A stretch of 64,000 bases of DNA from Paratinospora sagittata (Eukaryota; Streptophyta; Magnoliopsida; Ranunculales; Menispermaceae), in NCBI GenBank assembly GCA_035771175.1, contig CM069605.1, positions 21,778,288 to 21,842,287 on the forward strand, read 5' to 3'. The notes below the pieces were generated by a model. It worked only from the letters and a program-made list of their open reading frames with translations, ran no database searches and had not been told where the DNA came from. The position numbers and the translations under genes were made by a program. Shown piece by piece: positions 22,524 to 33,062 of the stretch (position 1 is the first letter of the stretch; each line of letters starts with the position of its first letter).

Positions 22524-24152
22524 AAACCTCTACCCGATCACCTTCGATATGCCTTTTTGGGTGAAAAATCTACCTACCCGGTCATCATATCGTCAGCCTT
22601 GTCTTGTGTTAAGGAAGATAAGCTATTGAGAATTTTAAGAAAACACAAATCAGCGTTGTGATGGTCTATTTCAGATATCAAGGGTATAAGCCCTTCATTT
22701 TGCATGCATAAGATCTTGATGGAGGACTCCTATAAGCCTTCCATTGAACACCAACGAAGGCTAAATGTAGCAATGAAAGAGGTAGTTCGAGGTGAAGTAT
22801 TGAAGTGGTTGAAAGCCGATTTCATATATTCCATTTCGGATAGTCCTTGGGTGAGTCCGGTACAGATTGTGCCAAAGAAAGGTGGGATGACGATGGTCAA
22901 GAATGAAAATAATGAGTTGATTTCAGCAAGAACAGTCACGGGATGGCTTGTTTGCATATGTTATAGGAAGTTGAATAAGGCCACAAGAAATGACCATTTC
23001 CCCCTCTCATTCATTGACCAAATGTTGGATAGATTGGCGGGGTTTGAATATTATTACTTCTTAGATGGATATTCGGGCTATAATCAAATAGCTATTGCAC
23101 TGGAGGACCAAGATAAGACGACTATCACTTGCCCGTATGGCACATTTACTTTTCGGAGAATGCCATTTGGCTTATGCAATGCACCAACGACTTTTCAATG
23201 TTGTATGATGGCCCTTTTTGCTGATATGATTGAGGAGAGCATGGAGGTATTTATGGATGATTTTTCAGTCTTTGGGACTTCATTTGACCATTGCCTTCAT
23301 AATCTATCTCTTGTGTTTCAAAGATGTGAAGAGACCAACTTAGTGCTAAATTGGGAAAAATGTCATTTCATGGTACAAGAAGGCATAGTGTTAGGCCATA
23401 GGGTTTCTTCCAAGGGTCTTGAGGTGGATAGGGCAAAGATAGTAGCTATTGAGAAGCTTCCTCATTCTAGGAATGTGAAAGGCATCCGTAGTTTTTTGGG
23501 GCATGCCGATTTTTACCGGTAGTTTATTAAAGAGTTCTCGAAAAATGCTAAGCCCCTTTGCAACTTGCTTGAGAAAGATGCGCCGTTTGACTTTGATGAC
23601 CATTGTGTGGAGGCTTTTGAGTTGATAAAGAAGACATTGATCTCAACACCCATCATGATTGTACCAAATTAGAAAGAGTCGTTTGAGATTATGTGCGACG
23701 CTAGTGACTTTGCTATTGGGGCGGTGTTAGGTCAGCGAAAAGAAAATATGTTTTGGGTTATTTACTATGCTAGTCGTACTTTGGATGGAGCCCAACAAAA
23801 TTACACTACAACCGAGAAAGAATTGTTAGCGGTTGTCTTTTCATGCGACAATTTTCGATTTTATATCATTGGGTCCAAGGTCATTGTATACACTGATCAT
23901 GCGGTCATTTGTTACTTATTTGAGAAGACGGATGCGAAGCCTCGGTTGATTCGATGGATTCTATTATTGCAACAGTTTGATTTGGAGATCAAAGATAAGA
24001 AAAGAAGTGAGAATGTTGTAGCTGATCATCTTTCCCCGTTGCAATATGAGGTTAAGGACGCTTGCATACTTATTCTTGAAACTTTTCCTGATGAACAACT
24101 ATATGGTGTAGGAGTGAAAGTGCCATGGTATGCTGATTTTGTAAATTTCTAA
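22524..24152 (+). pseudogene. Athila-like reverse transcriptase and RNase H
   Basis: In phase with the protease. The RT core runs from about 22704 with SPWVSPVQIVPKKGG, FLDGYSGYNQIAIA, the MPFGLCNAPTTFQ block and the catalytic FMDDFSVFG at about 23220-23246. The usually conserved W-R-VCI-D-YRKLN reads WLVCICYRKLN here, so the Arg and Asp are lost. RNase H follows at 23691-24030 with [21 protein letters not shown] and VYTDHAVI supplying its three acidic residues. Stops: 22521, about 22660, 23520, about 23670 and 24150. No frameshift is apparent in this stretch. Confidence 0.9.
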
Positions 24153-24164
24153 GCATGTGAAACA

Positions 24165-25359
24165 TTGCCTCTGGATCTCTCCTATGCACAGAAAAAGAAG
24201 TTTCTACATGATGTCAAGTCTTATATGTTGGATGACCAACTACTCTTCAAGAGATGCAATGATCAATTGATTCGGCGTTATGTACCGGAGGAGTACGTCC
24301 AGGCCATTCTTCATGAGCGTCATTCCTCCCTTTATGGTGGTCATTTTGGACCCACAAGAATGGCGGGTAAAGTTTTACAAAGTGGATTCTATTGGCCCAC
24401 CTTATTTCAAGATAACTACACCTTTGTGAAGACATGTGGCAGGTTCCAGAGACTTGGCAATATTTCATGGCGTCATAAGCTACCCTTGACCAACATCTTG
24501 AAGGTTGAGATCTTTGATGTATGGGGGATCGATTTTATGGAACCTTTCCCACCTTTTTTGGCAAGATATACATACTTTTGGTGGTGGACTATGTGTCCAA
24601 GTGGGTTGAAGCCATAGCTACTGAAGCGAATGATGCCAAGGTCGTGTTGAAGTTCTTACACAAGCATATCTTTACAAGATTCGACACTCCTCGGGCTATT
24701 ATTAGTGATGAAGGCACCCATTTTTGTAACAAGTCATTTAATGCTCTCCTTGCCAAGTACGGGGTGAAATGTAAGGTCGTATTTGCATATCACCCACAAA
24801 CCAATGGCCAAGCCGAAATAAGCAATCGAGAAGTCAAGCAAATCTTGGAGAAGACCGTCAATGTTAATAGGAAGGATTGGGCAATGACGTTGGATGATGC
24901 GTTGTGGGCATATCGGACTGCATTGAAGACACCTATTGGGATGTCCCCATACCAGCTTGTGTTTGGGAAGTCATGTCATCTACCGGCGGAGTTGGAGCAC
25001 AAAACCTATTGGGCGGTGAAGAAATTGAACTATGACTTGAAGGCTTTCGGAGATCAAAGATTGCTTCAACTCATGGAAATGGAAGAATTTCAAAATGATG
25101 CTTATGAGAATGCCAAGATTTACAAAGAGAGAACTAAGAAATGGCATGATAAGCAAATTGTGAAGAAGGACTTCGAACCGGGTAACAAGTTCTCTTATTC
25201 AATTCCAGGTTAAAGTTGTTCCCGAGCAAGCTTAAGTCTAGATGGAGTGGACCATTTACCATTGTGAAGGTCTTTCCTTACGGTGCGGTGGAGCTACAAA
25301 GCGGAGATGGTTCATCCTTTCGAGTAAATGGTCAGCGGTTGAAGCATTATTTTTGTTAA
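24165..25359 (+). pseudogene. Athila-like integrase
   Basis: The N-terminal zinc motif has both His (HERHSSLYGGHFG) but the CxxC half reads TCGRFQRLG, so its second Cys is replaced by Phe. The core has GIDFMEPFP, then after a frameshift at about 24550 [28 protein letters not shown] and [16 protein letters not shown], giving a complete Asp-Asp-Glu set across two frames. The C-terminal region includes [16 protein letters not shown]. Near 25190 another frameshift precedes [20 protein letters not shown], the integrase C-terminal fold, ending with TAA at 25357-25359. Confidence 0.9.
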
Positions 25360-27134
25360 GCGGCGCAGTATAAGGAGCACATCACACTCAGCGAGCCATG
25401 AAGCGGCTTTATGAAGCAAAGTTGAGCTGACGACTCTAAACCAAGCGCTGGATGGGAGGCAACCCATCAGTTTATGCATTCCTTATTCCTTTATTCCTTT
25501 ATTTCTTTAATTTATTTATTTATAGTCATTGTAGTATAGTTTTGCGTTTTGTACCTTAACATATTTGTTTATCTTACCCTTTTCAGGTTTTAAAGCAAGT
25601 TTGGGGGTCATTTTGGAGCATTTTGGAGAGACGAATTGTGTGCATCATGTGCCATCTTCACCCATTTGGGTTCAAGGGGTTTTCTAAACTCTTTTCTTTC
25701 CTCTTTGCCTTTATTTTTCCTACTAATTCTTTGATAATTTCTACATTGCGGACAATGCTTGCTTTTAGTTTGGGGGGAGAGTTTTATATTTTTGTCATGG
25801 TATGTTAGTTGAGTATGCATTAGTTTAGGCTAGATAGTCACATTCTTTTACAACTTTAGACTTACTTATGGCGGGCTAATGACATGAGAACACTTTAGAG
25901 ATATGAAACTATAGGAGAATGTAGAGAGTTACATCTATGTCTGTGTGCTTGATCCACTCTTGCTGGGAATTGTTGGACAGACTTAATTGTGTACATGATT
26001 TTGATCATTAGATTAAGATTGTTTGAAATGGACCTTTGCTTGCTAAGTCATATCTTAGATCTCTAGGGATTCTAGAACAAGTTTGATCATCACTCAAGGC
26101 GAAATCCTAGAAAACACACTATGAGGAAAATGATTTAGGCCATGTTTGGAAAAGCTTGTGCCAAATAGCCTCCCTATTCTCTATTATATCCATAGTTCCC
26201 ATTTTGAGCTGAATATTTTATTTTATTTTATTTTGTTACCTATGCATCATGAATTTTGAGCTTGTTATGTTTAAATTCCCTATTTTGCAACCTATTTACC
26301 TTATACACTTTGATCATGTTGGAGTGTATTATGTGGAAAGGAAAACAATGGGGAATGAAAAAGATGAAAAAGGGTGATAAAGAAGAAATTTTATTAAGTT
26401 TTCTTATGAAGTGTATTGAAAAAAAAAAGAAGAAAAAGAAAAGAAGATGAAAAAGAGAAGAAAATGATGTTACATCTATGTGTGAAAAGAAGCAAGTTTG
26501 GAGGTGTAGCTTTCTATAAAAGAAAAGTGAATGATGAAAGAAAAAAACAAAAAACAAAAAAGCAAACAAAAGAATGAGAATATTTGAGAGATATGTGTGA
26601 AAAGAGGTTTTGGTTTCAAATGCAATGTAGTGGATGTCAGGAATTGATCAAAGTGTTTAGGGTGTTTTGAGATATAATGTTTCTATTCTTCCTACCTTTG
26701 AACCTAAGCCTTACATTATAACCTATGAAAGACCTACTAATTTTGAATGGTATGTGTTCTATATTAGTGGAGAGTGGTGTGAAAGACTTGCCTAAACATA
26801 ACACTTGAGATCCTAAACATAACACTTGCTTGCACTTGTTTATGACTTGCATGATTAGTTTGATGAGATTAGCTGTGTACTTATGTGTGAAAGAATCAAA
26901 GGCAAAACTTGGTGAGAGTTGGGTTAAAATTCTAGACGATTTTATACTCTTGAAATTCTTCCTAGAAGTGAATAGTCTTTTGGTGTGATCTTGGAGGCCA
27001 TGTATATGTTTATAAAGTTGAGTTAAGTCTTTAATTGTGCGAGATTGTGACTTTAGAAGGGTTGAGATAATTAGGAGTTTTAGATTTGTTTTCCCTTTGC
27101 TCGAGACGATCAAAGTCTATAGTTTAGGGGTATT
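25360..27134 (+). other. Athila-like 3' spacer without envelope-like frame
   Basis: 1.8 kb between the pol stop and the 3' LTR. It holds G-run motifs (AAGTTTGGGGGTC at about 25600, AGTTTGGGGGGAGAG at about 25769) common in such spacers and a purine-rich GA/A tract at 26340-26600. No frame resembles an envelope protein; open frames on either strand look like low-complexity accidents. The last bases, AGTTTAGGGGTATT, probably include the polypurine tract. Confidence 0.7.
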
Positions 27135-28531
27135 TGATAGTTGCATATTTAGATAGGTTTTAGAGTATGTTTTAGGTGTATTTTAGAATAGTTCATGCAT
27201 TAGTTTGATAGGTTTATGTTAGTTTTAGTACATTTGTTAGCTTAGGATTAATTTAGTTTTTATTCATTATTTTAGTTCATTAGTTTATAATTTGATTTAA
27301 TCTACGCTTTAGTGAATTATTAACTTACTTTGCTTTGTTTTGTAGGTGTTTTGATGCATTAGTCATGGATTTGGATGAGTCCACAAGAGGGAAGGCAAAA
27401 AGGAGCAAAAATTCGACTAAGTCCAAGAATCAGGCGCAGAGAAGAGGTTTTGGGCGCCGCGGCGCAGCCTGCGGTGCTGGAAACAGTGCCAAGTAAAGGC
27501 TTTGGGCACAACGGCGCCACTCGCGGAGCTGGAACCAGCTTAACAGAGCATCGGGGATCCACTCGCGGTTACTTAACGGGGCGCCGCGGCGCCATGGTTG
27601 CCTTTTGCGATTTTGACTTTGTTTTAGACTTTTTAATTTGGATTTCGGAAAGGAAGGGGTTGAGATAATATATCAAATTTTAGGGTTTTTCGAGGAGAGG
27701 ACATTGGAGAAGAGAACAAGACGGCTCGAAGACGAAGAACGCGAAGATTCAACCTTCTTCAAGTTCCAAGTTCTAGAGTTTGATATTATGTTTACTTTAG
27801 AGTTTTTCTCCATGTTTTGTGTTTTGATCATTCAAAGTATGAACTAATTTATTGTTCTAGAGAGGAGATGGATCCTAACTTGAACGTCATGATTTGATTT
27901 TAGATTTTGCTTATTATTAATAAAATCTCCATAGTTTATTTATGATTCCATGCACTTAATGTTTTTAGTTTATTGGCCGCAAATCGAATGAACCTAGACT
28001 TGGAAGGCGACACTCGAGAGAGGGTTTTCTAGGTTGGATAAAGGGAATTATGACATGAAATAGTTGTAGAATCGAGAGGTTTACAGGGTTTCATGAGGTT
28101 GTAGGAAAATCACAAAACTTAATGGGTTATTGAGAATTAGGGTTTTATCGAGAGATCGAATCTTGTTCTTGATGATACGTTCTAATTCGACACTCAAGAA
28201 AGGGAATTAGAGACGTGCAGATTTTGACCTATAGACTAGGAAATTGATTTGATAATAAGCGTGTCTAAGTTATATGATTGAAGGTTAGGTGAAGTCAAGT
28301 CTCTAGATATTCTCATATATTTGATATCTCCCATATTCTATTAGTTTGATTTGAATTTTAATTGCCTTTTAATTATTGAAACTCTACCATTTGATTAGCT
28401 AGATAAAGTTAGAAATTAATGAAAATAGTATTTGGTGAGTGAGATAATCCCCGTGGATACGATAACCCGACACTGTCGGTATATTATAACTTGATAATTC
28501 GTACACTTGCGAATTAGAATTTAACCAAACA
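27135..28531 (+). repeat. 3' LTR of the Athila-like element
   Basis: 1,397 bp from TGATAGTTGCATATTTAG to TTTAACCAAACA, followed by the ATCAA target duplication. It keeps GC-rich GGCGCCGCGGCGC segments (27455-27595) partly lost from the 5' LTR. Confidence 0.92.
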
Positions 28532-28536
28532 ATCAA

Positions 28537-28755
28537 CCGCAAGCGTACGACGTCAAGTAGTAATAAACTAATGAGAATCGGATTGTTGTCCTCTAGGATT
28601 ATACACTTTTTACTAAATATCGTTTTCACCAACTTTTAACTTTATCTAAACAATCAAAGTATGATTAAAGTAAACCAAACAATTAAGGAAAAGTAAAAAG
28701 ATAAGCAAACAAACAATGAAGGAACATCAAGATAGGAAAGCCTAGAGGTTCAACT
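28537..28755 (-). repeat. Athila-like LTR end, minus strand, first copy
   Basis: CGCAAGCGTACGACGTCAAG onward is the reverse complement of an Athila-type LTR 3' end. It aligns closely with 31677-31893, then diverges at 28756. It was contiguous with 18614 before the plus-strand Athila element inserted. Confidence 0.8.
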
Positions 28756-29354
28756 ATTAACCTATGCGGTTCATCACTTAGCTCGTCCCTAAATATACTG
28801 TGATAAAGTATATTTTGATGATCACAAACAAAGTACTTTTCGGTGCTAAATGTGCGTGGATCAAAATTTCATCAATGTACCTAAGGAAAGCAAAAAGCCA
28901 AGGAACGACTCGATCGAAGAACTCAAAGATCACATTCAACTGTCAAGTTCGTCTCAACCAAAGAACTTCAACGATCACATCATGATTTCAAGATCACTTC
29001 ACTCGAACGATTCGATCAAGCTTCAAGACTACATCTCTCAATCAACGTTCAAGGCATTCAACTCCTCAAAGCTCTTATTGAAGATCTCATAATGAAGAGT
29101 TGGATTTAACGATTACGAAAAAAGAGAAATACACAAAGTATTTAAGGTATATCTTTCTCTAATCGTTATTGCTCAAAATGTTTTTCAAAACCATGCATAA
29201 ATCATCTACATATGTTTTTCTAATCTGCATGTTTTGATTTCATGTTTACAGTATTTCAAATGATCTAATACTATATATTTAATTTGAAATCTATCAAGTT
29301 TTTATTTGCATTTATCGTATATTTTATCGCGAGTTAAAACTGTTTTCAAAAAGT

Positions 29355-30010
29355 CTTTCAGGACGCTAATGAAATAGCAGTGCTCTCCTGAACTTGATAA
29401 GTCGGGACGTTGATAGTTCATTAGGACGCTGATAACGTTCAAGGTTGAATTGAATTGATTTATTAGGACACTTACTTGTATAGTAGCGACCTCCTTTATT
29501 AGTCAACCTCTGAAGTTGTCAGGAAGCTGATTCAGTATCAACTTACTGAAAGATGTCTTAAGCTCTATAAAAAATGTTTCTTTAAGGACGCTGATAGTTA
29601 TAAGTTGAACAATCTATCAAGACGCTATCTGGATAGAAGCGCCCTCACCTTTAGGAATCAACTTAGTAACTTTCAGGATGCTGATTGTCCTTCAGCGTGC
29701 TTGTGTCTTTATTTAAAATGTTTTTAACTGGTAGGACGCTTACATAGTTGTAGCGCCCTCATGTTTTGTTTTTATGTTTTAAACTGGCAGGATGCTTACT
29801 CGGATAGTAGCGCCCTCATGTACATAATTGTTTTAAAACATAGCAGGACGCTAACTGTGCATTAGCACCCTCAAGTTTAAGTCGTCTAAGTGACAAAGTA
29901 AGTCAGGACGCTTACGAGTTAATAGTGCCCTTACTTAAGTGTTCAGCAGGACTCTTATACGTAATGAGCGCCCTTAAGGATCAAAACGACAAAGTTGACA
30001 TTATGCGTCA
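29355..30010 (+). repeat. Degenerate subrepeats GGACGCT...AGCGCCCTC
   Basis: At least ten units of variable spacing, each with a CAGGACGCT-like left part and, in most, a TAGCGCCCTCA-like right part about 15-20 bases later (clearest at about 29730-29980). The two parts are imperfect reverse complements, so each unit can fold into a short hairpin. Confidence 0.8.
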
Positions 30011-31009
30011 GGACAAGTACACTACATAAATTTACTTTTTCAGAACAGACCTTTACACAGAGTCATTTTTAGACCTATCAGAGATCGTCTCTGATATATG
30101 AAATAAGTTTTTCTAAAACTTTTCTTTTTCATGAAATCTGAAAAGAACCAGAATGTTAGTGAAGATTGCAGTTGCCATTTTCATATAACATTTTAGTCGT
30201 TGTGTGTAAACGTTCATATTATTTGAACTTCAAATGTCTAACGGCTATGTTCTACTAAGTCTATAAATACCAGCACTTAGGATCAAACAATTTGCCAATC
30301 ACTTTGTGTTGTGCCAATACTTTTTAAAAGTTAGTCTGTGTCAAAATGAATTTCATTTTATAATCTTTCAAAGTATTTTTCACTGATACCTTTACGATTA
30401 CAATAGATTTTCATATTGAGCTTCAATTATACTTTATTTTTGAAAATCTATCTTTATTTGTATCTACTCAAATTTTCAGCACCGATTCATATTTGGTATC
30501 ATTCTTGCTAGAGATAGAATTTGAGAAATAGTTTAAGATATACAATTGTACTTGATTTCATATCTTAAGTACTGTATTGAACTATATCAGCAGTTGGTTA
30601 ACTACTGATCAGAGAACCATAAGTTTTTATACCTATATTTTACATCTATTTTGAAAACTATCAGTGTTTATGTATACACTAGTCCTTCGATTTTCAACAT
30701 CAATGTTTTTTGGTATTATATTATTTTCGAAGAAGCACTGATCTTCATAACACATCATTCATGCTTTTTGAAACTGCACTTGAGCTATACCGAACATTGG
30801 AAGGTAAATGATTGTAAATGTATCTTCTTTTAGCATTACTTATTCACAATTTCATATCTTTGTAATGCTATATTATGAGCTTAATTGTAGAGTGTTCTAC
30901 TTTGTTAGAACCAACATTATTTGAATTGTAATTTGCTGGTGTGTTTTGGTGTGAAACAACCAGGACAAGTGGATGTGGTTCACTTAAGTGATTTAAGGTT
31001 TGAAATCAC

Positions 31010-31270
31010 AACGGTTCTTCCTGATCCCGTAAAAGGAACACGGGTTTTTCCTCAGCCCAGAAAAAGGAAACCGATTCATCCTGATCCCGTAAAAGGATAG
31101 GTGTGTCCTTAACTTTAAAAAAGATAGGTTATCTCTCAGCCTTTAAAAGAGAACCAGTTCATCCTCATCTCGTAAAAGGATAGATATCTCTTGCTTGAAA
31201 AAGAGAAATGGTTCATCCTTAGCCCATAAAAGGATAGGTTTACCTTTAACCTGTAAAAGGGCAGCTGTAA
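31010..31270 (+). repeat. Degenerate subrepeats ATCCTGATCCCGTAAAAGGA
   Basis: About eight units of roughly 28-35 bases with the core CTNANCCCGTAAAAGGA, often preceded by GGTTCATC. They lie just upstream of the putative promoter block of the SIRE-like LTR. Confidence 0.8.
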
Positions 31271-31364
31271 CGGTTTGGTTCTCACCCGTAAGAGAATCCC
31301 TTAGTGATAAGGTTAAAATCATAACTGAGGAGGTTAGGTAGTGGATGTAGGCGTGACCGAACCA

Positions 31365-31376
31365 CTATAAATCGTG
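31365..31376 (+). promoter_or_regulatory. TATA-like box of the SIRE-like LTR
   Basis: CACTATAAATCG within the GACCGAACCACTATAAATC block; position near the LTR 3' end fits a U3/R border. The satellite monomers carry a degenerate version (CCACTCTAAATC on the minus strand). Confidence 0.5.
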
Positions 31377-31485
31377 TGTCTCACTTTTGCATTTTAGTCT
31401 CTTTATTTAGTTCATCCATCCAATTCCAATACACTCACGTAAATCACTAAGTTATTAGAAGATAATTTTAAAATTGACCATCGCA

Positions 31486-31676
31486 TCGTTGGCTCACTTT
31501 ATTCTCCATTTTTCAGGTCTTTCTGTAGTAGATAAGGGCAAGGGGACAATACCGCAGGGAGAGACCAATTGCCTTGCCAAAAGGAATTTCTAATATAGGT
31601 GTGATGAACATGGGATGTATATATATATATATTGTTATTTTGGATAATGTATATATGTACCACACCATGTTCACTA
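31486..31676 (+). repeat. Tekay-like LTR fragment, second copy
   Basis: Aligns closely with 18415-18619, from CATCGTTGGCTCAC to CCATGTTCACTATCAA. Unlike that copy it continues without interruption into minus-strand Athila-like sequence (ATCAACTGCAAGCG). It is thus a paralogous version of the junction into which the Athila-like element at 18620 inserted. Confidence 0.8.
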
Positions 31677-33058
31677 TCAACTGCAAGCGTGCGACGTCAA
31701 GTAGTAATAAACTAATGAGAATCAGGTTGTTTTCCTCTAGGATTATACACTTTTTACTAAATATCGTTTTCACCAGTTTTTAACTTTATCTAAACAATCA
31801 AAATATGACTAAAGTAAACTAAACAATTAAGGAAAAAGTAAATAGATAAGCAATCAAACAATGAAGGAATATCAAGATAGGAAAGCCTAGAGGTTCAACT
31901 TCACCTAACCATCAACTACGTAGATTAGATATGTTTATCATCAATATGTTCTTGAAGTTTGTAAGTAAAAAATCCAAGAGTCTCTAATTCCCTCTCTCAA
32001 GTGTCGAATTAGAGCATATCACCAAGGAAACGGTTTCGATCTCTCAATAAAAACCAAAGCCCCAGCGACTCATTACACTTGTGATTTTTCCAACAACTTC
32101 AAAAGATCTCATAAACCTCTCGATTATATTATAATCTTAGGTTATATTTCCCTTGATCCAACTCAAGGAACCCTCTCTCGAGTGCCACCCCCCAAGTCTA
32201 TGAACATTCAATCCTTGGCCAAAAGATCGAAAGCATTAAACCCAAAATAATATAAATAAACTATACAGAATCAATTAATGATAAAACATAAATCCAATCT
32301 TAAAAAATATTATCAATTATCGAATCCATTTACCCTCTAAGATAATAGTTTAGTTCATAACTTGAAAGATAGAAACAAAAAACATGGTTATAAACTCAAA
32401 CTTGAACATAGAAATCAAACTAGAAACTCTTGGATTTGAAGTTCTCTCCCTTGTCTCCAACTTCAAGCTCTTCTTCTCCAATTTCGTTCAAGCTGTCTTG
32501 CCTTGTTCTTCTCTCTATTCCCCTTTAGAAACCCTAATCAATGAAGTATGTATAGATATAAGCCAATAGGAACTCAAAATAGAAAGCCCGAAGTCATATA
32601 CACAAAACCCGCAACTTTTCAGTTTCTCGCAGTCATCAGCACTGTGACGCCTAATCATGGGTTTTTGTTCTTTTTTTCTTTATGTCTCGATGTCGTGGCG
32701 CCCATACTGGGATTTTGACACTTTTATGCTTGTGGACTTAGCCATTTTTTGTGGTTCCTTGGCTTGATAGGTCCATGTTTCTTCATGTCAACTTCATGCA
32801 ACATGTTACCATCATCTAAATTGACTTTCAACACATCTAAACACCTACAAAACAAAGCAAAACCAATAAATAACACACTTATATAATCAAATCAACTAAC
32901 TTATAAATGTAAAAACTGAAATAAAGCATCAAATATAAAAGATTGACTAAACTAACAACTACACCAAAACTAACACAAACCAACCTAATAAATGAATAAC
33001 TAACCTAAAAATCATCTAAGACTTACTCAAAAAAATATCTAAATATCTAACTCATTAA
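31677..33058 (-). repeat. Athila-like LTR, minus strand
   Basis: Reverse complement of an LTR related to those at 18620 and 27135. It contains the AATTCCCTCTCTCAAGTGTCGAATTAGAG and CCTCTCTCGAGTGCCACC blocks of those LTRs. Its far end (AAAATATCTAAATATCTAA) mirrors their start. About 1.38 kb with no internal region attached, so it is a solo LTR or a fragment. More diverged than the two LTRs of the complete element. Confidence 0.82.
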
Positions 33059-33062
33059 ATAT

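Larger units (their letters stand above)
18620..28531 (+). mobile_element. Athila-like Ty3/gypsy retrotransposon, complete but decayed
   Basis: About 9.9 kb with LTRs at 18620-19987 and 27135-28531 and a perfect ATCAA target duplication (18615-18619, 28532-28536). A tRNA-Asp primer site, gag, protease, RT, RNase H and integrase follow in Ty3/gypsy order. The tRNA-Asp primer, the DLGAS protease motif, the TGW-VCI-YRKLNKATR insertion in RT and the FMDD active site fit the Athila lineage. The region after pol (25360-27134), where Athila elements sometimes carry an envelope-like frame, shows none. Numerous stops and at least four frameshifts make it non-autonomous. Confidence 0.93.
28799..31485 (+). 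repeat. Long Ty1/copia LTR, SIRE/Maximus-like, incomplete
   Basis: Opens near TGTGATAAAGTATATTTTGATGATCACAAAC. It contains two families of short subrepeats (29355-30010 and 31010-31270) and a promoter-proximal block at about 31325-31385: GGTTAGGTAGTGGATGTAGG, then GACCGAACCACTATAAATC. I associate that block with SIRE-type LTRs. The usual C-rich LTR end and primer site are missing at the right, where a Tekay-like fragment begins. About 2.7 kb with no coding frame. Lineage assignment is from memory of typical motifs, not a search. Confidence 0.6.

Noticed and set aside
26240..26569. Minus-strand Phe/Ser-rich frame in the Athila-like spacer, considered as an envelope-like protein
   Set aside because: It is the reverse of a GA/A-rich tract; hydrophobic low complexity only, no signal peptide followed by a globular region.
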